Shown piece by piece: positions 1 through 8,715 of a DNA stretch of 64,000 nt (within the stretch, counting starts at the first letter, position 1; each line of letters begins with the position of its first letter). A program made the position numbers and the translations under genes. Under the pieces are notes generated by a model that ran no database searches, was not told the origin of the DNA, and saw only the letters and a list, made by a program, of their open reading frames with translations. This DNA is from Actinacidiphila cocklensis (lineage in GTDB: Bacteria > Actinomycetota > Actinomycetes > Streptomycetales > Streptomycetaceae), in NCBI RefSeq assembly GCF_907177275.1, contig NZ_CAJSLV010000058.1:58580-122579 (forward strand). The letters run 5' to 3'.

Positions 1-135
1 GCCATAACAAGTCGGCAACACCGCCGTCACCGTCCCGTCGGCGGCAGCCTCGCAACCACGGCACGAGCCTGCGCCTGATGCCACTCACCGCCGTCGCAGG
101 ACCGCGCCGCCTACCTCACGAAAAGAGACACATCG

Positions 136-1101
136 ATGCAGGGACCCCAGGTCACCGTCATCGGCGAGTGCGTCGCCGACGCCTTTCCCGCCGGCGGGCT
201 CGCGGCGCCGGGCGAACTCGCGCTGCGCGTGCTTCCCGGCGGCGGACCGGCCAACACCGCCGTCGCCCTGGGCCGCCTCGGCACCCCGGTGCGCTTCGTC
301 GGCCGGCTGTCGGACGACACCTTCGGCCGGCTGTTCCGCGCGCAGCTGACCGGCTCCGGCGTCGACCTGGACGACTGCCCCCGAGCCGCGGAACCCAGCA
401 CCCTGGCCGTTGCCGAACTGGACGAGCACGGCTCCGCGGGCTGGACCTTCCACGCCGAGGGCACGGCGGACTGGCAGTGGACCGCAGCCGAACTCGCTGC
501 CGTGGACCTCCGCGGCACTTCATGCGTTCACGGGGGGTCGCTCACGCTGGTACGAGCCCCGGGCGCCGCGGCCGTCGAGGAGTTCCTGGCCCGTGCGGCG
601 ACCGGGGCCACCGTGTCACTCGACCCCAACGTCCGCCCCCGGCTCGTCCCGCCGGCCGTCTACCGGGAACGCCTGGCCCGCTGGTGCGCGCTGGCCGACC
701 TCCTGCGCATCAGCGAGGAGGACCTGCGGACGCTGCGGCCCGGGGTGACGCCGGAGCAGATCTGCGACGAGTGGCACGCGGCCGGGGTACGCCTGGTCGT
801 CGTCACCCTCGGCGCGCGGGGAGCCCTGGTCTCACTCGACGGGGAACGCGCCGCCGTCCCGGGCGTCCGCGTGCGGGTGGTGGACACCGTCGCTGCGGGC
901 GACTCGTTCACCGGCGGGCTCCTCCACCATCTGGGCAGCGCCGGCCTCCTCGGCGGACGTCTGGACCGGCTCACCCTCGCCGACGCCGTGGCCGCGGCCA
1001 CTCTCGGCGCCCGCGTCGCCGCCCTGACCTGCACCGTTCCCGGACCCAACCCGCCCTGGGCCGACCAGCTCAACACCTCTGCCGGGACCGCCACGCCTTG
1101 A
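136..1101 (+). CDS. PfkB-family sugar kinase, probable fructokinase
   Basis: A 321-residue ribokinase/PfkB-family kinase that probably phosphorylates fructose in the cytoplasm. The N-terminal glycine motif GGGPANTAVALGRLG lies near residues 34-48. The C-terminal signature DTVAAGDSFTGG at 250-261 contains the catalytic Asp256 and the anion hole; the usual GAGD reads AAGD here. Length is normal for the family. The ATG follows a purine-rich AAAAGAGA about 7 bases upstream. It is the first gene of a fructan locus with three GH32 enzymes and a sugar importer on the same strand, which makes fructose the natural substrate. Substrate choice is inferred from context; other hexoses or ribose cannot be excluded from sequence alone. 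Confidence 0.86.
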   Translation: MQGPQVTVIGECVADAFPAGGLAAPGELALRVLPGGGPANTAVALGRLGTPVRFVGRLSDDTFGRLFRAQLTGSGVDLDDCPRAAEPSTLAVAELDEHGSAGWTFHAEGTADWQWTAAELAAVDLRGTSCVHGGSLTLVRAPGAAAVEEFLARAATGATVSLDPNVRPRLVPPAVYRERLARWCALADLLRISEEDLRTLRPGVTPEQICDEWHAAGVRLVVVTLGARGALVSLDGERAAVPGVRVRVVDTVAAGDSFTGGLLHHLGSAGLLGGRLDRLTLADAVAAATLGARVAALTCTVPGPNPPWADQLNTSAGTATP

Positions 1102-1206
1102 CCGCCACGGCGGATGCCGCACTCGACGGGCGGGCAGGTCCCGGCCACCGGATCCGTCCAGGCCATTGACGCGGGGGACAGCGGCGGACAATCATCCTCG
1201 GCGACC

Positions 1207-1249
1207 GGTGTCAACGATGACTTTTCTGCGAAATGTCATCGTTGACACC
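1207..1249. promoter_or_regulatory. Paired LacI-type operators upstream of the secreted GH32
   Basis: GGTGTCAACGATGAC (1207-1221) and its exact reverse complement GTCATCGTTGACACC (1235-1249) are separated by 13 bases. Each arm is itself a near-palindrome around a central CG (TGTCAtCGtTGACA type), the hallmark of LacI-family operators. So this looks like two operators in opposite orientation, about 28 bp centre to centre. They lie about 160 bp upstream of the GH32 start. Which of the two local LacI proteins binds is not known. Confidence 0.5.
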
Positions 1250-1406
1250 CCGAGTGCCGTCGTCATCCCTGTTCAGGGGCGACTCCCGCCGCCGCGTCTG
1301 CCCGACCATTCATGCCGGCGGCCGTCGCGTCCCTCTCACGCACGTCCCATCCGGCGCAGGCGGGCACGTACGCCAGAAAATCCGACTTCGAGGAGCAACA
1401 ACAACC

Positions 1407-3473
1407 GTGCAAGACAAGAGAACCTCGCCGAGGGCACGCCGACTGGTCGTGCGCTCCCTCGCCACCGCGTCCGTCGCCGCCTGCGTCGCAGTGCTCACGC
1501 CGGCCGCGGGGGCGGGAGCCACCGAGACGCCTCGGCCGTATTCCGAGACCTACCGCCCGCAGTTCCACTTCTCGCCCGCCCAGAACTGGATGAACGACCC
1601 CAACGGCCCGATCTGGTACAAGGGTCGCTACCACCTGTTCTTCCAGTACAACCCGTCCGGCAACACCTGGGGCAACATGTCCTGGGGCCATGCCACCAGC
1701 CCCGACCTGGTGCACTGGACTCAACAGCCGCTGGCCATCCCCCAGGACGACACCGAGATGGTCTTCTCCGGTGCCGTCGTCTTCGACAAGACCAACAGCA
1801 GCGGTCTCGGCACCCACGGCAATCCCCCGCTCGTCGCGGTCTACACCAGCCTCCACAAGTCCGACAGTGTGCAGGCACAGGCCCTGGCGTATTCCACGGA
1901 CGGCGGCACGACCTGGAAGAAGTACGCGGGCAATCCCGTCATCGACATCGGCTCGCGCGACTTCCGTGACCCCAAGGTCTTCTGGAACGCCAAGACACGC
2001 AGCTGGACGATGGCCGTCGCACTGTCCGCCGAGCACAAGGTGCGCTTCTACTCCTCCCCCGACCTGAAGCACTGGACCGAGCTCAGCGAGTTCGGGCCGG
2101 CTGGCGCCACCGGCGGCGCCTGGGAGTGCCCCGACCTCTTCCCCCTCGCAGTCGACGGCGATCCCTCGCGCGTGAAGTGGGTGCTGGTGGTGAACATCAA
2201 CCCCGGCGGCCCGCAGGGCGCATCCGCCGCTCAGTACTTCGTCGGCGACTTCGACGGGAAGACATTCACGCCGGACGATTCGAGCACCTACACCCCGCCG
2301 GCAGGCGAAGTGATCGCCGACTTCGAGGATGGCACGTACCGGTCGTGGACCACCACCGGCACAGCCTTCGGCAGCGCACCGGCCGCCGGCACCCTGCCCG
2401 GTCAGCAGCTCGTCACCGGCTACCAGGGAAGCGGCCTGGCCAACAGCTTCATCGACTTCGACGCCAGCACGGGTTCCCTGACGTCGCCGGAATTCACCAT
2501 CGACAAGCCGTATCTGAACTTCCTCATCGGCGGCGGCAACCACCCCATCTCCCAGCCCGACCCCACCGCCGTCAACCTTGTCGTGAACGGCAAGGTGGTC
2601 AGGACCACCACCGGGCAGGACGGCGAGGCCCTGGACTGGACCCACTGGAACGTGGCCGATCTCGCGGGCCAGAAGGCGCAGATCCAGATCGTCGACGACA
2701 ACACCAGTGGCTGGGGACACATCAACGCCGACCAGTTCGTGCTCGCCGACGCCCCCGCGCTCGGTTCGGTGCAGCGAGCGCACTGGATGGACTACGGTGC
2801 CGACTTCTACGCAGCGACCTCAGTGAACGACGAGCCACGCGGCAGGCGCGTCGTCATCGGGTGGATGAACAGCTGGCAGTACGGCCAGGACATTCCCACC
2901 TCTCCCTGGCGCAGCGCCGACACCTTCCCCCGCGAACTCGCCCTGCGCACCGTCCACGGCAAGCCGCAGCTCGTCCAGCAGCCCGTCCAGGAACTGAACA
3001 TCCTGCGCACCGGAATCACGCGGACGGCCACCACCGTCCTGCCCGACGGCACCGACGTGCCCTTGGCCGCGAACGGCAGCCTGCTCGACATCACCGCGAC
3101 CCTGCGGGCCGGAACCGCGAAGGACTTCGGCATCAAGGTGCACACCGGGGCCGGCCAGGAGACCCGCATCGGCTACGACACCGCCACGCAGGAGATCTAC
3201 GTCGACCGCACCCGCTCCGGGGCGTCCTCTCTCAGCCCCGCCTTCGCCGGTGTGCAGCGCGCCCCCCTGACGCTGGACAGCAAGGGACGCCTGGACCTGC
3301 GCATCGTCGTCGACACCTCCTCGGTGGAGGTGTACGCCGACGACGGCCGCGTCGTCCTGACCGACCAGATCTTCCCCGACCCCTCCAGCAACGGCGTCTC
3401 CGCCTACGCCGAAGGCGGCACGGCACACCTGGACTCACTACGTGCCCAGAGGCTCAGGTCCGCCTGGCGGTAG
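1407..3473 (+). CDS. Secreted GH32 fructanase (levanase/inulinase type)
   Basis: A 688-residue secreted glycoside hydrolase family 32 enzyme cleaving beta-fructosidic bonds of levan, inulin or sucrose. A GTG start at 1407 with GAGGAG about 11 bases upstream gives a good Sec signal peptide: basic RARRLVVR, a hydrophobic Ala-rich core, and an AGA/ATE cleavage region near residue 38. The nucleophile motif WMNDPNG is at 61-67 (Asp64). The RDP motif (FRDPKVFW) and the WECPDLF acid/base motif follow in the five-bladed propeller. A beta-sandwich module beginning at VIADFEDGTYRSW is inserted before the last propeller section, an arrangement seen in bacterial levanases. A C-terminal GH32 beta-sandwich closes the protein. 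Earlier in-frame starts would bury the signal peptide and overlap the operators at 1207-1249. Confidence 0.9.
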   Translation: MQDKRTSPRARRLVVRSLATASVAACVAVLTPAAGAGATETPRPYSETYRPQFHFSPAQNWMNDPNGPIWYKGRYHLFFQYNPSGNTWGNMSWGHATSPDLVHWTQQPLAIPQDDTEMVFSGAVVFDKTNSSGLGTHGNPPLVAVYTSLHKSDSVQAQALAYSTDGGTTWKKYAGNPVIDIGSRDFRDPKVFWNAKTRSWTMAVALSAEHKVRFYSSPDLKHWTELSEFGPAGATGGAWECPDLFPLAVDGDPSRVKWVLVVNINPGGPQGASAAQYFVGDFDGKTFTPDDSSTYTPPAGEVIADFEDGTYRSWTTTGTAFGSAPAAGTLPGQQLVTGYQGSGLANSFIDFDASTGSLTSPEFTIDKPYLNFLIGGGNHPISQPDPTAVNLVVNGKVVRTTTGQDGEALDWTHWNVADLAGQKAQIQIVDDNTSGWGHINADQFVLADAPALGSVQRAHWMDYGADFYAATSVNDEPRGRRVVIGWMNSWQYGQDIPTSPWRSADTFPRELALRTVHGKPQLVQQPVQELNILRTGITRTATTVLPDGTDVPLAANGSLLDITATLRAGTAKDFGIKVHTGAGQETRIGYDTATQEIYVDRTRSGASSLSPAFAGVQRAPLTLDSKGRLDLRIVVDTSSVEVYADDGRVVLTDQIFPDPSSNGVSAYAEGGTAHLDSLRAQRLRSAWR

Positions 3474-3556
3474 AAGCCTTCCGCCGGGGAGCACAAAACG
3501 AGCACGTAACCAGCTCTTGACATGGGCGTCGTCATGCACCACCGTCGAAAACGGTA

Positions 3557-3576
3557 GCCAAAACGTTTGGGCAATC
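3557..3576. promoter_or_regulatory. LacI-type operator, distal copy
   Basis: GCCAAAACGTTTGGGCAATC is the exact reverse complement of the 20-bp operator just before the lacI gene at 4208-4227. Its core CAAAACGTTTGG is palindromic around CG. A TTGACA hexamer lies 34 bp upstream (3517-3522). The site is 82 bp before the small gene at 3659, so that gene is probably controlled by the adjacent LacI protein. Confidence 0.6.
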
Positions 3577-3658
3577 GGAATGTAGTCGACGATGTTCATT
3601 CCGTCGCAACCCTCGCCCCGGCCGCAGCAGTCCGCGGAGCGCACCCAGGAGGATGATC

Positions 3659-4159
3659 ATGGAGCGGCAGACCGAGTCAGCGCATGCCACCGCGGTCTAC
3701 CTGCGCTGTTATCCGCGCGACGGCTGGGCCGTGATGAGCTTGCACCGGATCCTGGACAGGTACGCCCTCGATCTGGGACTGTCCTGGCCCAACGCCTTCA
3801 TCGACAACGGGATTTCGTCCCACCAGGCGGCGCCGCGCCGCGCCAACCTCGAGGTCGCGGGGGCCGCTGGGTGCAGCGGTGTCATCCTGATCCCGGGTCC
3901 GTGGGTCTTCGCTCTCGACGACGGGGCTGCACGGCCGGCGGTGGACCGGTTCACCGCGCAGGGCTGCGAGATCACCGAGCTTCCACGGCACCTGGGGGCC
4001 GCCGCTGCACCATCGGCGGAGCCTGCTCGCACCCATGATCGGCAGGTGCGGCTTACGCACCCATCCGCCGGCCTGCCTTCGCATCCAGGCGGCACTCCGG
4101 GCGGTGCGGTGGATCGGCTCCCCTCCGCCGGTCTCGCGTCCTGGGACACAGGTCCGTAA
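3659..4159 (+). CDS. Resolvase-like small protein of unknown function
   Basis: About 166 residues; I do not recognise a named family. The core AVYLRCYPRDGWAVMSLHR, then LIPGPWVFALDD and GCEITELP, resembles the alpha/beta fold of the serine-recombinase catalytic domain. The usual catalytic Ser (YxRVSTxxQ) is absent and no DNA-binding domain follows, so it is unlikely to be an active recombinase; this is a fold-level guess. AGGAGG at 3647-3652 fits the ATG at 3659 (6-base spacing) better than the ATG at 3653. The last 60 residues are Pro/Gly/Ser-rich and low in complexity. It sits between two copies of the same LacI-type operator, directly before lacI, which suggests sugar-responsive expression. 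Confidence 0.5.
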   Translation: MERQTESAHATAVYLRCYPRDGWAVMSLHRILDRYALDLGLSWPNAFIDNGISSHQAAPRRANLEVAGAAGCSGVILIPGPWVFALDDGAARPAVDRFTAQGCEITELPRHLGAAAAPSAEPARTHDRQVRLTHPSAGLPSHPGGTPGGAVDRLPSAGLASWDTGP

Positions 4160-4166
4160 CGAGTCG

Positions 4167-4195
4167 TTGACACGGCCTTCGCCGTGCCCCATTGT
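4167..4195 (+). promoter_or_regulatory. Probable promoter of the lacI gene
   Basis: TTGACA (4167-4172), 17 bases, then CATTGT (4190-4195), a reasonable sigma-HrdB-type promoter for Streptomyces. The operator at 4208-4227 would cover the transcription start, giving negative autoregulation of lacI. Confidence 0.45.
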
Positions 4196-4207
4196 CGTCG
4201 CAAACCG

Positions 4208-4227
4208 GATTGCCCAAACGTTTTGGC
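4208..4227. promoter_or_regulatory. LacI-type operator, proximal copy
   Basis: GATTGCCCAAACGTTTTGGC, with the CG-centred palindrome CCAAACGTTTTG. It is the reverse complement of the 3557-3576 site, 632 bp apart start to start, and ends 8 bp before the lacI ATG. Position and sequence fit an autoregulatory LacI-family operator. Confidence 0.65.
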
Positions 4228-4235
4228 AGGGTCTT

Positions 4236-5261
4236 ATGAAGCGAGTCGGACTCAAGGATGTGGCCGCCGAGGCAGGTGTCTCGGTCACCACGGTCTCCCA
4301 CATCCTCAACAACGTGCAGGGCAAACGCATCAACGCCGAGACCCGGCGGCTGGTGCTTGAGGTCGCCGAGCACCTGGGATACCAGCCCAACGACCTGGCC
4401 CGCGGGCTGCGCCTGAGACGCTCGAACACGGTGGGGTTCGTCAGCGACGAGATCGCCACCACTCCGCACGCCGGGCAGATCATCCGCGGCGCTCAGGAAG
4501 CCGCCGCACAAAACGGCCTGATGCTGCTGATGCTGAACACCGGGAACGACCGCGACCTGGAGGACAAGGAGATCGCGCTGCTGCTGCGTCACCAGGTCGA
4601 CGGCGTGCTGTACGCGTCGATGTACCACCGGGTGGTGGAGGTGCCACAGCGACTGGCCTCTGTTCCCACCGTCCTGCTCGATGCCCGCAGCGACGATCCC
4701 GCCGTCCCCTCGGTAGTTCCCGACGAGGAGCAGGGGGGGCGGACCGCGACCCGTGAGCTGCTCGCACACGGCCACCGCAGGATCGGGTTCGTCAACAACA
4801 TCGACGACATTCCGGCCTCGCGGGGTCGCCTCGCTGGCTACCGGGGTGAACTGGCGGAGGCGGGTATCGATTTCGACCCTTCCCTGGTGGTCACCGAGGA
4901 CTCCGTCGCAGCAGGTGGGTACCGGGGCTCGCGGACGCTGCTCGGGTTGGACGACCCTCCGACCGCGTTGTTCTGCTTCAACGATCGCATGGCGATGGGT
5001 GCCTACCGGGCGGCATCTGAAGCAGGGCTCGCCATTCCGGCCGACCTCTCGGTGATCGGCTTCGACAACCAGGAGCTGATCAGCGAAAACCTCTTTCCCG
5101 CGCTGACCACGGTCGCCCTCCCCCACTACGAGATGGGGGCCAGGGCCATCTTCCACCTCCAGCAGGTGATCGATAGGGCCGAACCCCTCGGCGCGGCTGT
5201 CCACGAAGTCCTGCACTGCCCGCTGATCTCCCGGGACTCGGTTGCCCGGCCCCGGACGTGA
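4236..5261 (+). CDS. LacI-family transcriptional regulator of fructan genes
   Basis: A 341-residue repressor. The N-terminal HTH (LKDVAAEAGVSVTTVSHILN, residues 5-24) and hinge helix are followed by a periplasmic-binding-protein-like effector domain typical of LacI/GalR proteins (GFVSDEIATTPHAG, LFCFNDRMAMGAYRA, VIGFDNQEL). The ATG at 4236 places the HTH at the extreme N-terminus as usual; longer in-frame extensions run through the promoter and operator. It lies between the secreted GH32 and the importer genes, so it probably senses a fructose-derived sugar or oligosaccharide and represses the locus, including itself through the 4208-4227 operator. Effector identity is inferred only. Confidence 0.92.
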   Translation: MKRVGLKDVAAEAGVSVTTVSHILNNVQGKRINAETRRLVLEVAEHLGYQPNDLARGLRLRRSNTVGFVSDEIATTPHAGQIIRGAQEAAAQNGLMLLMLNTGNDRDLEDKEIALLLRHQVDGVLYASMYHRVVEVPQRLASVPTVLLDARSDDPAVPSVVPDEEQGGRTATRELLAHGHRRIGFVNNIDDIPASRGRLAGYRGELAEAGIDFDPSLVVTEDSVAAGGYRGSRTLLGLDDPPTALFCFNDRMAMGAYRAASEAGLAIPADLSVIGFDNQELISENLFPALTTVALPHYEMGARAIFHLQQVIDRAEPLGAAVHEVLHCPLISRDSVARPRT

Positions 5262-5318
5262 CGCGGAACAGCAACGCAGCACAGATACGGGCGGACTGTC
5301 GGCACCCGACGCGCCCCG

Positions 5319-5343
5319 CCGTCCCGGATCTGACCCGGGACGG
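5319..5343 (+). terminator. Hairpin after lacI
   Basis: CCGTCCCGG, a 7-base loop, then CCGGGACGG: a perfect 9-bp stem 58 bp after the lacI stop, with no T tract. Probably a terminator or attenuator separating lacI from the importer operon. Confidence 0.4.
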
Positions 5344-5425
5344 CGAAGCACCACCAACAGGCGGCCGTTGACACCGGCCGTCCGGCGAGGCATCCGCAAG
5401 GACTCGCCCTGTAGACGGAGGAACC

Positions 5426-6730
5426 ATGAGATCGAACACCAGACGCCTCGCGGCAGCCAGTCTAGCCGCGGTCACCGCGACAGCCCTGCTCACGGCCTGC
5501 GGGGCCACGAGCAGCGGCCAGGGGTCGGGCGCCGACGGCAACACCATCACCTTGTGGACCCACAACGCAGGCAACGCGGGCGAGTACAAGGTGGTCCAGC
5601 AGATCGTCAAGGACTTCAACGCCGGCCAGAGCACGTACAAGGTGAAGATCCAGGCGTTCCCTCAGCAGTCGTACAACGACTCGGTGGTGGCAGCGGCATC
5701 GGCCAAGAAGTTGCCGTGCATCCTGGACAGCGACGGGCCGAACGTGCCGAACTGGGCGTGGGGCGGTTACCTGGCGCCGGTGGACCTGTCAGGCAGCCAG
5801 GTCCCGCTGTCCGATCAGCTGCCAAGTACGGTCGGCACCTACCAGGGCAAGACCTACACCTTCGGGTACTACGACGTCGCGCTGACGATGTTCGCCCGCA
5901 AGTCCGTGCTCCAGGCCAACAGCATCCGCATCCCCACCATCGGCAAGCCCTGGACCAAGGACGAGTTCGACGCCGCCCTGGCCAAGCTCAAGGCCGGCGG
6001 GAAGTTCACCTACCCGCTGGAGATGGGCACCGGCGGCGCAGGCGAGTGGTGGCCGTACGCCTACTCGCCCCAGCTGCAGAGCTTCGGCGGAGACCTGGTC
6101 GACCGGTCGCAGTACAAGACCGCCGACAAGGCCATGAACGGCCCGGCGGCCGTGGCCTGGGGGACCTGGTTCCGTTCCCTGGTGACCAACGGCTACATGG
6201 CGCAGAAGAGCGGGGCCAGCCCCAACAACGACTTCCTCAACGGCAAGTCCGCCATCGAGTGGGACGGCAGCTGGGACGCGGCCACCAACAGCGCGAAACT
6301 CGGAAGTGACCTGGCCGTCCTGCCGCCCGTCGACTTCGGGAAGGGACCGAAGATCGGCGGCGCCTCATGGCAGTGGGGCATGAGCGCGACATGCAGCAAC
6401 AAGGCTGGCGCCCAGGCCTATCTGAAGTTCTCGCGGCAGACGAAGTACTTCGTCGACTTCGCCAAGGCGGCCGGCACGATTCCGGCCACCGCAGACGCCG
6501 CGGCACAGATTCCCGGCTACCAGCCCGGCGGACCGTACGACGTCTTCTCCCAGGAGGCCCGGAAGTTCGCGGTCGTGCGCCCGGTCACTCCGGCCTATCC
6601 CTTCATCTCCTCGGTCTTCGAGAAGACCGCCAAGGACATCCTTGCCGGTGCTGACGTCCAGAAGTCCCTGGACCAGGCCGTCCAGCAGATCAACTCGAAC
6701 CTGAAGACCAACCGCTACTACGCCGGCTGA
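5426..6730 (+). CDS. Sugar ABC importer substrate-binding lipoprotein
   Basis: A 434-residue family-1 extracellular solute-binding protein of a CUT1 importer. A basic N-terminus, hydrophobic core and lipobox LTAC (lipidated Cys25) anchor it to the outer face of the membrane. The mature part begins with the usual linker and NTITLWTHNAGNAGEYKVV, the first strand of the binding fold, and ends with the typical C-terminal helix LDQAVQQINSNLKT. GGAGG at 5417-5421 sets the ATG. Two permease genes follow at once, and flanking GH32 genes point to fructo-oligosaccharides as ligand. No ATPase gene is present, as expected for streptomycete CUT1 systems that share the MsiK ATPase. Confidence 0.92.
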   Translation: MRSNTRRLAAASLAAVTATALLTACGATSSGQGSGADGNTITLWTHNAGNAGEYKVVQQIVKDFNAGQSTYKVKIQAFPQQSYNDSVVAAASAKKLPCILDSDGPNVPNWAWGGYLAPVDLSGSQVPLSDQLPSTVGTYQGKTYTFGYYDVALTMFARKSVLQANSIRIPTIGKPWTKDEFDAALAKLKAGGKFTYPLEMGTGGAGEWWPYAYSPQLQSFGGDLVDRSQYKTADKAMNGPAAVAWGTWFRSLVTNGYMAQKSGASPNNDFLNGKSAIEWDGSWDAATNSAKLGSDLAVLPPVDFGKGPKIGGASWQWGMSATCSNKAGAQAYLKFSRQTKYFVDFAKAAGTIPATADAAAQIPGYQPGGPYDVFSQEARKFAVVRPVTPAYPFISSVFEKTAKDILAGADVQKSLDQAVQQINSNLKTNRYYAG

Positions 6731-6823
6731 CCTACCACACACCTACCGGCGGGGGACGGCCGTCAGGACATCCGTCCTGACCCCCGTTCCCCGCCCGAGT
6801 CCTGATCTGCCCGGAGTCCCCCT

Positions 6824-7750
6824 GTGTCCACCACCGTCAGTGCAAGACCCCGCCCACGCGGCACCCCCGGAGGCGTCCAACGCCGCCGGGAGCGGCTGAC
6901 CGCGTTCGGCATGGTCAGCCCCGCAGTCGTCCTGCTGCTGTGCTTCCTCGTCGTTCCCGTCGCGCTGGCCTTCGGCCTCGCCTTCACCAGCGCGCGCCTC
7001 GTCTCCCCCACTCCCGCCCACTTCGTGGGCCTCGAGAACTTCCGCCTGCTCTTCCATGACCCGGTCTTCGCCCGCTCACTGAGGAACACCCTGGTATTCG
7101 CCGCCGTGGTCGTACCGGTTCAGGCCGGCTTCGGCCTGGCTCTGGCCCTTCTGGTGAACACGAAGGTCAGGGGCACCACCTTCTTCCGCACCGTCTACTT
7201 CGTGCCCGTGGTCACCTCCATGGTGGTGGTGTCCCTGGTCTGGCTGTTCCTCTACCAGAAGACCGGACTGGTCAACCACCTCATCCATTCCTTCACCTTC
7301 GGTCTGGTGACCGGGCCCGACTGGCTGAACAACCCCCGCACCTCACTGCCGGCCATCATCTTCATGTCCGTATGGCAGGGCGTCGGCTTCCACATGGTGA
7401 TCTGGTTGTCCGGGCTGCAGACCATACCCGTCGAGCTGCACGAGGCCGCCGCCATCGACGGCGCCGACCGCTGGGCCCGCTTCCGCAGCGTGACCTGGCC
7501 CGGGCTGCGGCCCACCAGGGCCTTTGTCCTGATCACCATCACGATCGACGCGTTCCGCCTGTTCACCCAGGTGAACGTCATGACGCAGGGCGGCCCGGTC
7601 GACTCCACCAGCACCGTGGTCTACCAGGCGGTGCACACCGGATACGACCAGCAGCAGACGGCATACGCGTCCGCGATCTCGCTGGTGTTCTTCGTCATCG
7701 TGCTGGCCGTCTCCCTCATCCAGCGCTTCCTCACCCGGGAGAAGGACTGA
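6824..7750 (+). CDS. Sugar ABC importer permease, first subunit
   Basis: A 308-residue MalF/UgpA-type membrane permease. A basic cytoplasmic N-terminus is followed by six predicted helices (for example LTAFGMVSPAVVLLLCFLVV and SMVVVVSLVWLFLY). The EAA loop EAAAIDGADRWARF near residue 207 docks the ATPase. GTG start at 6824; its stop is 1 base before the next permease ATG, so the two are translationally coupled. It forms the membrane channel with the following gene and receives sugar from the lipoprotein at 5426. Confidence 0.92.
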   Translation: MSTTVSARPRPRGTPGGVQRRRERLTAFGMVSPAVVLLLCFLVVPVALAFGLAFTSARLVSPTPAHFVGLENFRLLFHDPVFARSLRNTLVFAAVVVPVQAGFGLALALLVNTKVRGTTFFRTVYFVPVVTSMVVVSLVWLFLYQKTGLVNHLIHSFTFGLVTGPDWLNNPRTSLPAIIFMSVWQGVGFHMVIWLSGLQTIPVELHEAAAIDGADRWARFRSVTWPGLRPTRAFVLITITIDAFRLFTQVNVMTQGGPVDSTSTVVYQAVHTGYDQQQTAYASAISLVFFVIVLAVSLIQRFLTREKD

Positions 7751-7751
7751 C

Positions 7752-8648
7752 ATGGCCACCGCATCGAACCCGACCCGCGGCACCGGACTCCGGCGCGTCC
7801 CGGGCGTGCTCCTGCGCATCGTTCTCGCGCTGTTCTTCGCCTTCCCGATCGTGTTCATGCTGATCTCGTCCTTCAAGCCCGACCAGCAGATATTCAAAGA
7901 CCTCGGAAGCATCCGGGCGTTCCTGCCCGTGGGCCACGTGTCACTGGCCAATTACCGGGGTGTCTTCGACCGGGTTCCGGCGATGCGATTCCTGATGAAC
8001 TCGATCGTCATCTCGGCCGTCACCGTCGCGCTGGGCATCGTGGTGAACAGCATGGCCGCCTTCGCGCTGTCCCGGATGCGCTGGCCCGGGCGCAGGCTGC
8101 TGCTCACACTGATCATCGCCACCCTGATCGTGCCGTTCGAGACGTTCGCCCTGCCGATGGTGTGGTGGGTCAACAAGCTCCCCTGGCTACAGTTCGACGG
8201 CTCCCACCTGGTGATCACCGAAGGGTGGCTGGACACCTACCGGGTGCAGATCCTGCCCTTCGTCGCCAACGCGTTCTCGGTCTTCCTGTTCCACCAGTAC
8301 TTCCAGAGCATCCCCAAGGAGCTGGACGAGGCGGCGCTCATGGACGGAGCCTCGTGGTTCGGTGTGTACCGGCGCATCATCATGCCGCTGTCCGGCCCCG
8401 CGGTCGCGACCGTCGCCATTTTGACGTTCCTGCCCATGTGGAACTCCTACCTGTGGCCCCTGATGGTGGTCCAGGACGAGCACCTGCGGCCCGTCATGAT
8501 CGGCATCCAGTACTTCTTCCAGCTCAACGTCTCATGGGGCCAGATCATGGCCTACTCCACCATGATCACCGTCCCGGTGCTCGCGCTGTTCCTCGCCTTC
8601 CAGCGCGCCTTCATCAACAGCATCGCCTCCAGTGGCGTCAAGGGCTGA
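7752..8648 (+). CDS. Sugar ABC importer permease, second subunit
   Basis: A 298-residue MalG/UgpE-type permease with six predicted transmembrane segments. The EAA loop EAALMDGASWFGVYRR near residue 193 is followed by the conserved IIMPLSGPAVATV. The C-terminus AFQRAFINSIASSGVKG is typical of the family. The ATG follows the stop of the upstream permease by one base. It completes the fructan-oligosaccharide importer; the ATPase must come from elsewhere in the genome. Confidence 0.92.
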   Translation: MATASNPTRGTGLRRVPGVLLRIVLALFFAFPIVFMLISSFKPDQQIFKDLGSIRAFLPVGHVSLANYRGVFDRVPAMRFLMNSIVISAVTVALGIVVNSMAAFALSRMRWPGRRLLLTLIIATLIVPFETFALPMVWWVNKLPWLQFDGSHLVITEGWLDTYRVQILPFVANAFSVFLFHQYFQSIPKELDEAALMDGASWFGVYRRIIMPLSGPAVATVAILTFLPMWNSYLWPLMVVQDEHLRPVMIGIQYFFQLNVSWGQIMAYSTMITVPVLALFLAFQRAFINSIASSGVKG

Positions 8649-8715
8649 CCGCCCGCCCCTGTCGTCACACCGCGCCCCACGGTTCGGGCGCGGCCCAGTC
8701 GAACGAAGGACACCC

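Noticed and set aside
3592..4038. 148-codon frame overlapping the resolvase-like gene
   Set aside because: Out of frame with the better-supported gene at 3659, rich in Arg/Pro and without motif.
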